In this document: piece after piece, positions 41,884 to 49,823 of the stretch
How the letters are laid out: each line of letters opens with the position of its first letter
Numbering within the stretch: the stretch's first letter is position 1
NCBI GenBank assembly: GCA_028819295.1
Contig: JAPPMA010000013.1
Location: 30,489 to 94,488 of the forward strand
Direction of reading: 5' to 3'
Length of the DNA: 64,000 nucleotides
Origin: a bacterium
GTDB taxonomy: Bacteria > Actinomycetota > Acidimicrobiia > Acidimicrobiales > Bin134
The notes under the pieces: generated by a model
Seen by the model: the letters and a program-made list of their open reading frames with translations, nothing else
Told to the model about the DNA's origin: nothing
Databases searched by the model: none
Translations under genes and position numbers: made by a program

Positions 41884-41899
41884 GGTCATAATTCTGACC
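41884..41899 (-). promoter_or_regulatory. Operator/promoter of the RelE module
   Basis: GGTCA and TGACC arms enclose an AT-rich centre that also supplies a -10-like AATTAT in front of the antitoxin start. The spacing again suggests a leaderless message repressed by the antitoxin. Confidence 0.5.
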
Positions 41900-41957
41900 T
41901 GTTTCAACCCTAGTGGCAAGTAGTTTCCTGGGTGTTTAGTGGCTCTTCGCGTCCAGG

Positions 41958-43610
41958 TCAGCGACGCAGGTCGTCGCGGATGGATGTCACCAAGGCGACG
42001 AGGTCAGAGATGGTTCCGTCTCGGGCAGCGCGTCGTACGGTGTATCCGAGTTGGGAGTTGTCGGTGATGTGCTCTTTGGCATGCTTGACGGCTGCGTCGA
42101 TGTCTAGACCGCGATCCAGCGGCTCCCCACGCGGAGGGCAAGGTTTCTCCTTGGTGGTCTTGGCAGCATTGTGCGGGTGAGAGGTGGTCGAGTGGAAGGG
42201 TGGGTTCGGCGACTCCAGAGTGTTGCCGGCTTTGCGGGAGCGGAGTTCGGGGCGGCGCTTGATGAGGAGCGTCTGACCGAATTCGGTTTGGACCCACTGC
42301 CAGGCGAAGTCCTTGCGAGGCGTCCAGGACGGCGGGGAATCCAGCTCTTTGGCGGGACCGAGGCCTTCGACGGCGAGTTGGCCGTTGTCGGCCACAAGCG
42401 CATCGGCTTGGGTTTGGGGTGCGATCCAGGTGAGGGTGTCCGGGTATTGGTGGCTGTTCGCTTGCTTGCCTTGGGAGATGGCGGCGAGGCGGTCGGCTTC
42501 GCTCAGCAGATAGTTGCTGTCGAGGGGCAATTCTGGAGGTTGGGCGGTTGTATGGCAGGCGCCTAGCAGCGCGCCTGCCATAGTGGCAATCGTGTCGGTG
42601 CCGAGCGCGTTCGCGGCAATTGTGCTTCCCTCGTGTGGGCTGTCCGTGAGCACGGCGAGTGCTGCGGCTGCCACGGTGGTGAGGATGCCGCTGCCCTGCT
42701 GTCGCTTGTCGGCGAGGCCAAGCTGGTCGGAGACCGCTCGGTAGGCGTCGGTTTGTGACGAGGCGGCATCGGCTGCGGCGGCAACTCGGTCGATGGCATC
42801 GCAGAGTTCGACAACGGTGTCCTGCCACACTGCTTGGAATTGCTTGCCGTTCTCCCGTTCCCAGAGACCGATCCACGTAGCGCCGAGACTCTGATGGCCC
42901 TTGATCAGAGAGAAGGCATCGCCCAGATTGGCGGCGATAGGCCCGCATTCGTCCAATGTCGGGGCGAAACCGGTTCGCAGGCAGTGGGCCAGGGTCGAGG
43001 CATGGAAGCAAGCTCCCACGGTGGCCCGGGGGTGTCCGTGGGTACAGACGCTGTCGATGATCACATCGAGCAGGTAGCCACCTTCGAGGTCGGCAGATGC
43101 CCACACATGGGGCTGGACCCGCATGGCGGCACCGTTGCCGCCGGCATCGCACCAACCCGAGAAGGTGTTGGCGTACCAAAGGGCATTCGGGAGGCCCATA
43201 TTCTTGGCCGCGGCCTTAGAGGCCCGCCCGCCACCGAGGCCATAGGAAGGCCAAACCGGAAGCTCGATGCGGGCAAAGGTCTCCACGTCGAAACCGTGAT
43301 TGCCAATCGACCGGCTAACCGCCATCCGAAGCTGGGTATCGTCGGACCAGCATCCGGCGGGCAAAACCACGTTCACGCCTCCCCGGCCTCCGACCCGCCG
43401 CTTCCAATCCAGCAGCCGGTCGAGCGGTGCCCCCTGAGTTCTGCGCTTGAGTCCTTTCTCGTCCACCAACTCGCTGATAAATCCCAGCGCATCCCCATAG
43501 GCAGCCCACAGCATGGAGTTCCGAGTTCGAGCGGCGCGGTCGCCACCGGAACTATTGGAGGGGTAGAAGAGTTCCGCCTGCGCTTGGGAAGGTTCGCTCG
43601 TTATTGCCAT
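41958..43610 (-). CDS. ADP-ribosylglycohydrolase family protein
   Basis: 550 residues from the ATG at 43610 (a start at 43649 adds 13 residues). The DraG/ARH fold is visible: AAYGDALGFISEL near the start, CWSDDTQLRMAVSRSI with metal-binding Asp residues, HGHPRATVGACFHASTLAHC, and TDTIATMAGALLGACH with the later Asp/Thr metal ligands. It would remove ADP-ribose from proteins or nucleic acids. A unique ~130-residue C-terminal extension ends in a small helical domain (AVKHAKEHITDNSQLGYTVR). Neighbouring RNase-type and acetyltransferase domains suggest a role countering toxins or in conflict systems; that is inference. Confidence 0.85.
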   Translation of the reverse strand: MAITSEPSQAQAELFYPSNSSGGDRAARTRNSMLWAAYGDALGFISELVDEKGLKRRTQGAPLDRLLDWKRRVGGRGGVNVVLPAGCWSDDTQLRMAVSRSIGNHGFDVETFARIELPVWPSYGLGGGRASKAAAKNMGLPNALWYANTFSGWCDAGGNGAAMRVQPHVWASADLEGGYLLDVIIDSVCTHGHPRATVGACFHASTLAHCLRTGFAPTLDECGPIAANLGDAFSLIKGHQSLGATWIGLWERENGKQFQAVWQDTVVELCDAIDRVAAAADAASSQTDAYRAVSDQLGLADKRQQGSGILTTVAAAALAVLTDSPHEGSTIAANALGTDTIATMAGALLGACHTTAQPPELPLDSNYLLSEADRLAAISQGKQANSHQYPDTLTWIAPQTQADALVADNGQLAVEGLGPAKELDSPPSWTPRKDFAWQWVQTEFGQTLLIKRRPELRSRKAGNTLESPNPPFHSTTSHPHNAAKTTKEKPCPPRGEPLDRGLDIDAAVKHAKEHITDNSQLGYTVRRAARDGTISDLVALVTSIRDDLRR

Positions 43611-43767
43611 TCCATAGCCCCTGGTGCTTGGACAATATCGGGCTTGCAAAGTAGTTGGGGGCGGAAAACGTCCGGGCCGACTTCCGCTGCCTCGAGGGTG
43701 TTTTCCGTGTCACTACCTCCCGGTAGTGTGTGCCTGGTTTCGCCCCGCCCGCAGGAGGGCATTGAAC

Positions 43768-45762
43768 GTGATCGAAACGGTTAGTCCTGGGTCGCCGTAC
43801 TACGAGCGGGTCATCGAACTTGGAAATGCCAACAGCGCGACGTTGGGCCACTTGCCGTATTCGGCGATCGAAGAGGCCGCAGCGGAGGGCAGGGTGCTGG
43901 CATGGGTGGAAGACGGCGAGGTCAAGGGGTATGCGCTCTACAGGAAGAGGATCAGGGCAGGGGACATTTCTCTCACTCATCTCTGCGTAAACCGAGATCG
44001 ACGGGGACGGGGGATTGCCCGGGAGCTGGTAGAGGGCATCGTCGAGGGAAACCCCAACAGGGCGGGCATCCACCTGTCGTGCCGCAAGGACTACGACGCG
44101 GACGGCATGTGGCCCCAGCTTGGATTTCGGCGCTTGGGCGAGAAGCCTGGCCGCAGTCGTGCTGGCCACCCCCTCGTTACGTGGTGGCTGCCAATCGCTG
44201 CGCAGGCTCTGTTCGGTGAATCCGAACAAGAGGACGCTCGTTTGTTGGTGGCCATCGACACCAACGTTCTGCTGGACATCTTGGAGCAGCGGGACTTTCC
44301 TGCTTCGCTGGCCCTCACCGCAGACTGGGTAACCGATGTCGCAGAGTTGGCAGTAACGGCACAGAGCCGCTCTGAACTGTCGGATCAACGCCCCAAGGAA
44401 GAGGGGCTTGAATCCGCACTGAGCGAGTTTCGAGCTCTGGAGCCATCTGATGATGCATGGCAGGCAGCTCTGGGCCAGCTTGAAGTTGAACCTTCGGTAG
44501 CGGTTCTGGGGGGCGGCGATCTTCGGGTGGTTGTCCAGGCATCGACTGGGGGTGCTGCGTACCTCGTCTCACGAGATGAGGGTCTCCTCAATCAGGCGGA
44601 GCGGATTGGGCAGAAGACCGGCTTGAACCTGGTTGGGCCGGACGACTTCTTACTGTGCCTGCAATCGTTGGGAGGCGATCACGGCCATCAGACGCGGGCC
44701 ATCGCGGCATCGGGCATGGTCGTGTCCACCGTCTCAGAGATGCCGTCGAATGCTGCTTTATCGGCCTTCTGCCATCATCACGTGGGCGAGCGTCCCAGCA
44801 GCTTGAGGCAGCGTCTCGCCATCTCGACCGCTCACCAGGGGCGCATCGAGCATCTCGTGACGGATTCGCAAGAGCCTCTGGCGCTTGCGGCGATGCACCG
44901 CGACGAAGCCAGCGTCACTGTGACGGCGCTGCGTGGCGCCGCGGGGCAGCAGTCGTATACCGCGGCTAGGCAGATGATTCACCACCTTCGGGCGATTGTC
45001 GCCAACGACGGGCCAGCAACTGTTGTGGTGGACGACCAGACTCATCCATCAGTTGAGCGGGCTCTACGCGACGAAGGGTTCAGACCTGAGGGGTCGGCCT
45101 GGAAAGCGGTGGTTCAGACTGGCGTCTTCGGCTCCGGGGATGCGCTGCCACAGGAGTTAGACGAAGTTGGCTGGGACAGGCTGAACGCTCATCTGGTGCG
45201 CGAATACGAGCGATATGCATGGCCGTCGAAGGTATTCAGCGGAGCCATAAAGTCGTACATGGTGCCGATCAAGCCGGAATACGCCCGTGTCCTTCTCGGA
45301 TACGAGGAGTCCCAGGCACGGCTGTTCGAGATGCACGCCCGAGCGGCCGCGGCCCGGGAGAACACCTACTACATGACGCCTCGCAGTTTTGTTGAAGCGC
45401 CCGCGAGAATCATCTGGTGGGTCTCAGATGGTGGAGCATTGGGGGGCGTGCGGGCTATGTCGTGGTTGGACGAGGTTGAAACGGGTGACCCGCACCGTCT
45501 GTTTCGCAAGCATCAAGACCGAGGGGTGCTGGACAAGCCGCAGGTGCTCGAGTGCGCCAAGCCGTTCGGCAAGAGCGGTGATCTCGCAGCGACAGCGCTG
45601 CTTTTCAGCCAGACGGAGATATTCCGTGACCCAGTTCCGATAGCGAGGGCCAGAGGGTTGTGCCCCGACATGAATGCCGGGGGATACTTTGTGACAACTC
45701 GGCGAGTTGAGGAGCAGAGCGTTCGGGCGCTCTATGAGGAAGGATCGAGATCAGATGCTTGA
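43768..45762 (+). CDS. Multidomain GNAT-PIN protein, putative toxin-like effector
   Basis: 664 residues from the GTG at 43768 (GGAGG at 43754-43758). Residues ~1-125 are a GNAT acetyltransferase (LTHLCVNRDRRGRGIARELV is the acetyl-CoA loop). Residues ~145-285 are PIN-like (LLVAIDTNVLLDILEQRDFP, YLVSRDEGLLNQA). A middle region (QGRIEHLVTDS, MIHHLRAIVANDGPATVVVD, ALRDEGFRPEGSAWKAVVQT) resembles a second GNAT. The last ~200 residues (YYMTPRSFVEAPARIIWWVS, LSQTEIFRDPVP-like segment) are unrecognised. It overlaps the ASCH gene by 8 bp. Known GNAT-PIN-ASCH associations are suspected RNA-targeting toxin systems. Confidence 0.75.
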   Translation: MIETVSPGSPYYERVIELGNANSATLGHLPYSAIEEAAAEGRVLAWVEDGEVKGYALYRKRIRAGDISLTHLCVNRDRRGRGIARELVEGIVEGNPNRAGIHLSCRKDYDADGMWPQLGFRRLGEKPGRSRAGHPLVTWWLPIAAQALFGESEQEDARLLVAIDTNVLLDILEQRDFPASLALTADWVTDVAELAVTAQSRSELSDQRPKEEGLESALSEFRALEPSDDAWQAALGQLEVEPSVAVLGGGDLRVVVQASTGGAAYLVSRDEGLLNQAERIGQKTGLNLVGPDDFLLCLQSLGGDHGHQTRAIAASGMVVSTVSEMPSNAALSAFCHHHVGERPSSLRQRLAISTAHQGRIEHLVTDSQEPLALAAMHRDEASVTVTALRGAAGQQSYTAARQMIHHLRAIVANDGPATVVVDDQTHPSVERALRDEGFRPEGSAWKAVVQTGVFGSGDALPQELDEVGWDRLNAHLVREYERYAWPSKVFSGAIKSYMVPIKPEYARVLLGYEESQARLFEMHARAAAARENTYYMTPRSFVEAPARIIWWVSDGGALGGVRAMSWLDEVETGDPHRLFRKHQDRGVLDKPQVLECAKPFGKSGDLAATALLFSQTEIFRDPVPIARARGLCPDMNAGGYFVTTRRVEEQSVRALYEEGSRSDA

Positions 45763-46207
45763 GGAAGTGGGAGGGCTCGACCAAGACCGGATGGTTGTCC
45801 TGTCACTCAAGCCGAGATTCGCCGAAGCGATCCTTGTGGGGTCAAAGACGGTTGAACTCCGCCGCACGACGCCGAAGATCGAAGTCCCCACGCGGGCGCT
45901 GCTTTATGCGACGACACCGGTGCGGGCGCTGCTCGGCACTTGCATTGTGACGGACGTCCGATCTGCCGACCTCCCCGTCTTGTGGCGCGAGCACGGCTCG
46001 CGAAGTGCGTTGGCCTACAGCGAGTTCCAGCGCTACTTCGAGGGTCTGGAGGCTGGCACGGCACTGACACTGGCACAACCACAATCATTCAGCTGCCAGA
46101 TCCCTCTCCAGGACTTGCGAGCGAAGCCAAGAGGCTTCCGGCCTCCGCAAAGCTTCGCCTATGTCGACACCGACACCGGTAACCTCCTGATGCGCATAGC
46201 CGCCTGA
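45755..46207 (+). CDS. ASCH-domain protein
   Basis: 150 residues. VVLSLKPRFAEAILVGSKTV, ELRRTTPKIEVPTRALLYAT and TPVRALLGTCIV form the ASCH/PUA-like RNA-binding core. Such domains bind modified or structured RNA and often accompany acetyltransferases and PIN domains. The ATG overlaps the previous stop by 8 bp, so the two proteins form one functional unit. A hairpin follows the stop by three bases. Confidence 0.83.
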   Translation: MLEEVGGLDQDRMVVLSLKPRFAEAILVGSKTVELRRTTPKIEVPTRALLYATTPVRALLGTCIVTDVRSADLPVLWREHGSRSALAYSEFQRYFEGLEAGTALTLAQPQSFSCQIPLQDLRAKPRGFRPPQSFAYVDTDTGNLLMRIAA

Positions 46208-46210
46208 AGT

Positions 46211-46236
46211 GTTCTGGCTGGAGCGTCGGCCAGAAC
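46211..46236 (+). terminator. Hairpin after the ASCH gene
   Basis: GTTCTGGC/GCCAGAAC 8-bp stem with a 10-base loop right after the stop codon; the following bases lack a T-run. It is conserved in copy 1 at 37007-37032, so it predates the duplication. The following 228 bases up to the antitoxin hold no convincing gene. Confidence 0.45.
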
Positions 46237-46451
46237 TGGGTAAAACAGGTCAGCAATGTGAGGTGTTGTTGGTACCGATTGAGGGATCATGGTATTAGCG
46301 GGCCTCTGGCTTGGAAGCCGTGGGCGGTGCGGCGCGGGACTTGGAAGGAGGCGTCATGAGGAGAGTTCCCAGCGGACGTTCCGTTCTTGTCGGTGTTGGC
46401 ATCGCGGTCTCACCCAGGCTGGGCGGCTGGAGAAAGTGCTGTACCTAGTGC

Positions 46452-46457
46452 TACACT
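46452..46457 (+). promoter_or_regulatory. -10 box of the vapBC operon (leaderless)
   Basis: TACACT ends seven bases before the ATG of the antitoxin. No Shine-Dalgarno sequence is present between. The upstream -35 region is weak, which is common in TA promoters that depend on an activator or are repressed. Confidence 0.5.
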
Positions 46458-46464
46458 TTCGGTC

Positions 46465-46704
46465 ATGCCGACCACTCATCCTCGCCATTCGGTTACTGAG
46501 ACCGAGGAGATCGCCCGGGTTCTCGACGAGGCCTCTTGGAGATGGCCCGACGCCCCCCGAGCGAAGCTCATCAGGCTCATCATGCTGGAGTGGATCCAAT
46601 CCGGCCGGTCGCCTTCCTCTCGTGCCGAAGCCCGATCGGCGTTGGTTGGCTCGATGCCCGGATCGTCGGCCCTATATGACCGATCCCGAGACTGGTCGGC
46701 ATGA
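46465..46704 (+). CDS. vapB: VapB-type antitoxin
   Basis: 79 residues: MPTTHPRHSVTETEEIARVL, then APRAKLIRLIMLEWIQSGRS and a C-terminal SSALYDRSRDWSA that would lie in the toxin groove. The N-terminal ribbon-helix-helix-like segment is not canonical, so the DNA-binding class is uncertain; pairing with the toxin decides the call. It overlaps vapC by 4 bp (ATGA). Confidence 0.78.
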   Translation: MPTTHPRHSVTETEEIARVLDEASWRWPDAPRAKLIRLIMLEWIQSGRSPSSRAEARSALVGSMPGSSALYDRSRDWSA

Positions 46705-47084
46705 TCGTGGCCGATGCCAGCTGGGTGGTGGCGCTGCGTGATCCAGGCGACCGCCATCACGACCAGGCCTTGGCGATCAATCGCGATATCGGCAGCGAGG
46801 ACGCCTTCTTGCATACGGTAACCCTTGCTGAATGTCTAGTTGCACCGGCTCGACTCGGGGTGCTTGAAGCCGCGTCGGAAGCGCTTCGCTCCTCGTTCGT
46901 GATAGCCAACGTCGATGATGGGGGCCCAGAGCGATGGGCGGTGCTGCGGTCTGAATCCGGGCTGCGGTTGCCTGACGCCATCGTCTTGGATACCGCTCTC
47001 AGCCACGGTGCCAGGGCCGTCGCAACCTTCGATGCCAGGCTTGCCGCGGTTTCATTCCAACGCGGCCTTGAGGTGTTGGGCTGA
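46701..47084 (+). CDS. vapC: PIN-domain toxin VapC
   Basis: 127 residues. Acidic catalytic residues in MIVADASWVVALRD (Asp 5), HTVTLAECLVAPAR (Glu), GLRLPDAIVLDTALS and AVATFDARLAAVS (two Asp). A cytoplasmic RNase inhibited by the preceding antitoxin. The deletion derivative in copy 1 (37485-37614) shows this pair was part of the duplicated unit. Confidence 0.88.
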   Translation: MIVADASWVVALRDPGDRHHDQALAINRDIGSEDAFLHTVTLAECLVAPARLGVLEAASEALRSSFVIANVDDGGPERWAVLRSESGLRLPDAIVLDTALSHGARAVATFDARLAAVSFQRGLEVLG

Positions 47085-47148
47085 ACGGAAAATCTCTGAA
47101 ATTTTGACCAAATTTCTGTTAACTCAGGGGAGTTCTTGTCGCTTGCAT

Positions 47149-47157
47149 TGGTATAAT
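47149..47157 (+). promoter_or_regulatory. Extended -10 promoter of the HNH gene (leaderless)
   Basis: TGGTATAAT is a perfect extended -10 element and ends seven bases before the ATG at 47165, with no ribosome-binding site between. It is the clearest of the leaderless promoters in this window. Confidence 0.65.
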
Positions 47158-47164
47158 CGCATTT

Positions 47165-48406
47165 ATGGAATTTGGGTTGAATCCCAGTACGAGCGGCAAC
47201 AGCGCCAGTGTTGCTGGGGGCTTCGGATTTACTGATTTCTCTGGGTCGAGTGCTTCTGAATTGCTCGGCTTGATGGCCGAAGTCGATTCGATTCGCCGCC
47301 GGGCAGAGGGATATCTAGTGGGGCTGATCGCCCGCTACGGCGAGCTCGAGGGCCGAAGCGCTGCGGCGTCGGTATGCCATCAATTCGGCATCAGCGCCTA
47401 CAAGGCCCGCCAGCTGGCCAAAACCGCCGAGGGGCTTACGACCATGCCTGACATCCTCCGCGCCGTGGAGCAGGGACGGCTATCCGCCGACCAGGGTGGA
47501 ATGATCGCAGAATCCCACAAACGGGCGCCGATGAGCGAACAAGACCAACAAGAGCTGCTGGCACTGGGCGGCTGGCAGGGCCATGACGAGTTCAAGAAGA
47601 CGGTCACCGCCGACGAGGACAAGCGACGAGCCGACGACGGCATGAGCCGCACGGAGCGGCAGAGGGCCCGCCGCTCCCTCAAGGTGTTCGACGGCAGTGG
47701 CGGCATGGTCGTGCTGCATGCTGAGTTGGATCAGGTGGACGGCGACCGGGTCAAGACGGCCATCTGCGCCATGAGCGCCAAGATGCTCGGTGACGACATC
47801 GCCTTCGACCCGATACGCACCTTCGAGCAGCGAAACGCCGATGCCCTCGTAGCTCTCATCACCCAGCAACCCGCCGACGCGTTGCCAGCCGATCTTGATG
47901 GTTCGGGTTGCGGCGGCGTTCGGCCGCAGAAGACGGTGCTGGTGGTGTCGGCCGATTACGGTGCAATCGAAGGCCAACTCACCAGCGCGGGGCTGATCGA
48001 CGGAACGCCGATAGACCTCGATGAGATCCGCCGCTTGGCTTGCGACGCGGACATCTTGCCAATGATCTTCTCCACCGACGGACAGCCCCTGTATGTGGGC
48101 AATGCCCAAAGAGCGCCCACCAAAACCCAGAAGCTGGCCCTGTACCGCAGAGATCGAGGCTGCGTCGGCTGCGGAATCAGACCCCAGGCCTGCGAAGCCC
48201 ACCACATTGTGCCATGGGAGGACGGGGGTCCAACCAACATTGACAACCTGGTGCTGCTGTGCCCCCGCTGCCACAGGAAAGTCCACAGACTGGGTTACAC
48301 CGTTGAAAACTGCTCCGAAACCGGACGGTTCACGCTCCGACCCCCGCCCCGCCACGGCTTCCCTCCACCCCACCAACAGCCAGGCGAAAGGCGAATCGCG
48401 GCCTAA
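47165..48406 (+). CDS. DUF222/HNH endonuclease-domain protein
   Basis: 413 residues. The N-terminal half is a DUF222 (13E12-repeat-like) helical domain (ICHQFGISAYKARQLAKTAE-type segment, ILRAVEQGRLSADQGGMIAE). The C-terminus is an HNH nuclease with zinc: GCVGCGIRPQACEAHHIVPW, EDGGPTNIDNLVLLCPRCHR, KVHRLGY. These proteins are very common and multi-copy in actinobacteria, often as selfish or recombination-associated elements. It has its own leaderless promoter. It is present only in copy 2, between vapC and the HAD gene, so either inserted here or lost from copy 1. Confidence 0.85.
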   Translation: MEFGLNPSTSGNSASVAGGFGFTDFSGSSASELLGLMAEVDSIRRRAEGYLVGLIARYGELEGRSAAASVCHQFGISAYKARQLAKTAEGLTTMPDILRAVEQGRLSADQGGMIAESHKRAPMSEQDQQELLALGGWQGHDEFKKTVTADEDKRRADDGMSRTERQRARRSLKVFDGSGGMVVLHAELDQVDGDRVKTAICAMSAKMLGDDIAFDPIRTFEQRNADALVALITQQPADALPADLDGSGCGGVRPQKTVLVVSADYGAIEGQLTSAGLIDGTPIDLDEIRRLACDADILPMIFSTDGQPLYVGNAQRAPTKTQKLALYRRDRGCVGCGIRPQACEAHHIVPWEDGGPTNIDNLVLLCPRCHRKVHRLGYTVENCSETGRFTLRPPPRHGFPPPHQQPGERRIAA

Positions 48407-48559
48407 GCGCCGCCGCGGGGTTCGGGGCTGCTTGGGATCGAAGCAGGGTTCTGCATCCCTTAACTTCCTTTTGTTTTTTCACTTCTTGTCACTTTGAGCA
48501 AGGGTGGGTGCCAGGGATCTGGCCCAGGACTTATGCCCGTCATCCTTTAAGGTGGTGGG

Positions 48560-49186
48560 GTGTTCGAGGCGGTTTTGTTCGATCTGGGTGGGGTGATCGT
48601 GCCGGGGCCGTGGGAAGCGTTTGCGGCTTATGAGCGGGCCGCCGGGCTGCCGGAGGGGTTGATTCGTCGGATCAATTCGACTGATCCGGACAGCAACGCC
48701 TGGGCGCAGATGGAGCGGGGGGAGATCGAGTTGGAGGAGTTCGCGGCTGCGTTCGAGGTAGAAGCAGCGGCGCTGGGGTATCGGGTGGACGGGATGGCGG
48801 TGCTCGATGGGATGAGCGGGGAGTTGAACCCGGCGGTGGTGGAGGCGGTGATGCGGTGCTCGGAGCGGCTGAAGACCGGGCTTTTGACCAACAACTGGGC
48901 GCCGTTGGAGGCGTCGGAGCGGTCGGCGGAGATGGCCGAGGTGTTGGGCTGGTTCGACGTGGTGGTCGAGTCGTCGGTGGAGGGGGTGCGCAAACCCGAT
49001 CCGGCGTTCTACACCTTGGCTTGCGAGGCGCTGGATGTGGAGCCCTCGGGGTGCGTGTTCCTCGACGATCTCGGGGTGAACCTCAAGCCGGCTCGGGCTA
49101 TGGGCATGACCACCATCAAAGTGGTCGACCCCGACAAGGCGCTGACCGAGTTGGAAGCGGCGGTGGGGTTCCCACTCAGGGGTTGA
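48560..49186 (+). CDS. HAD-superfamily hydrolase (copy 2)
   Basis: 208 residues, GTG start. Same motifs as the copy at 37733-38359 (FDLGGV, LLTNNW, KPDPAFY, VFLDDL) and almost identical throughout. The two ORFs share the same convergent 11-bp overlap with engB. The 153 bases between the HNH gene and this start hold no gene. The near identity, against the decay around copy 1, suggests recent duplication or gene conversion. Confidence 0.86.
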   Translation: MFEAVLFDLGGVIVPGPWEAFAAYERAAGLPEGLIRRINSTDPDSNAWAQMERGEIELEEFAAAFEVEAAALGYRVDGMAVLDGMSGELNPAVVEAVMRCSERLKTGLLTNNWAPLEASERSAEMAEVLGWFDVVVESSVEGVRKPDPAFYTLACEALDVEPSGCVFLDDLGVNLKPARAMGMTTIKVVDPDKALTELEAAVGFPLRG

Positions 49187-49772
49187 GCCGGAGGGCGGCG
49201 GCCAGCTCGGCCCGCAGCTCGGGGATGCCCTGGCCTTTGGCGGCGCTGGTCCACAGGACTTCACTGGGGGCGATGCCGAGGCCTTGAGCCAGTTCGTTCC
49301 GGCGGGCGCCGCGGCGGGAGGACTTCACTTTGTCGGCTTTGGTGGCCACCGGGCGCAGGGCAACGTCGTGGTGGGTCAGCCATTCCACGGTCTGGAGGTC
49401 TAGCGGGGTAGGGCCGATCAGGCCGTCGATCAACAGCAGCACTTGCACCAGGGTGGGCCGGTCGAGCAGGTAGCCGTCCATCATCTGCTGCCACCCGGCC
49501 CGTTGTGCCTTGGGGGCTTTGGCGAAGCCGTAGCCGGGCAGGTCTACCAGCCAGCGGCCGGGTTCGTTCTCCAGTTCGAAGATGTTGAGCAGCCGCGTGG
49601 CTCCCGGCGCCTTGGAGGTTCGGGCCAGGCTCTTGCGGTTGGCCACCGCGTTCAGAAGCGACGACTTGCCCACGTTCGACCGCCCCACAATGGCCACCTC
49701 GCAGCGGGACTCCGGCAGTTGGCCGGCATCGCTGGCCGACCGCAGAAAACGCAGGGCCAGCGGCTTGGACAT
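49176..49772 (-). CDS. engB: Ribosome-biogenesis GTPase EngB/YsxC (intact copy)
   Basis: 198 residues from the ATG at 49772 (a TTG two codons upstream is possible). GTPase motifs: G1 GRSNVGKSS (30-38), G2 ATR in APGATRLLN, G3 DLPGYGFAKAP, G4 TKADKV, and G5 SAAKGQG. It helps assemble the large ribosomal subunit. It is usually essential, and this must be the working copy as 38349-38946 is frameshifted. Confidence 0.93.
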   Translation of the reverse strand: MSKPLALRFLRSASDAGQLPESRCEVAIVGRSNVGKSSLLNAVANRKSLARTSKAPGATRLLNIFELENEPGRWLVDLPGYGFAKAPKAQRAGWQQMMDGYLLDRPTLVQVLLLIDGLIGPTPLDLQTVEWLTHHDVALRPVATKADKVKSSRRGARRNELAQGLGIAPSEVLWTSAAKGQGIPELRAELAAALRLNP

Positions 49773-49823
49773 CCCCAAAGGCTACCGGCCCCTCTGCTCC
49801 GTGGAGCCGGGTTTGGCGGCTGG

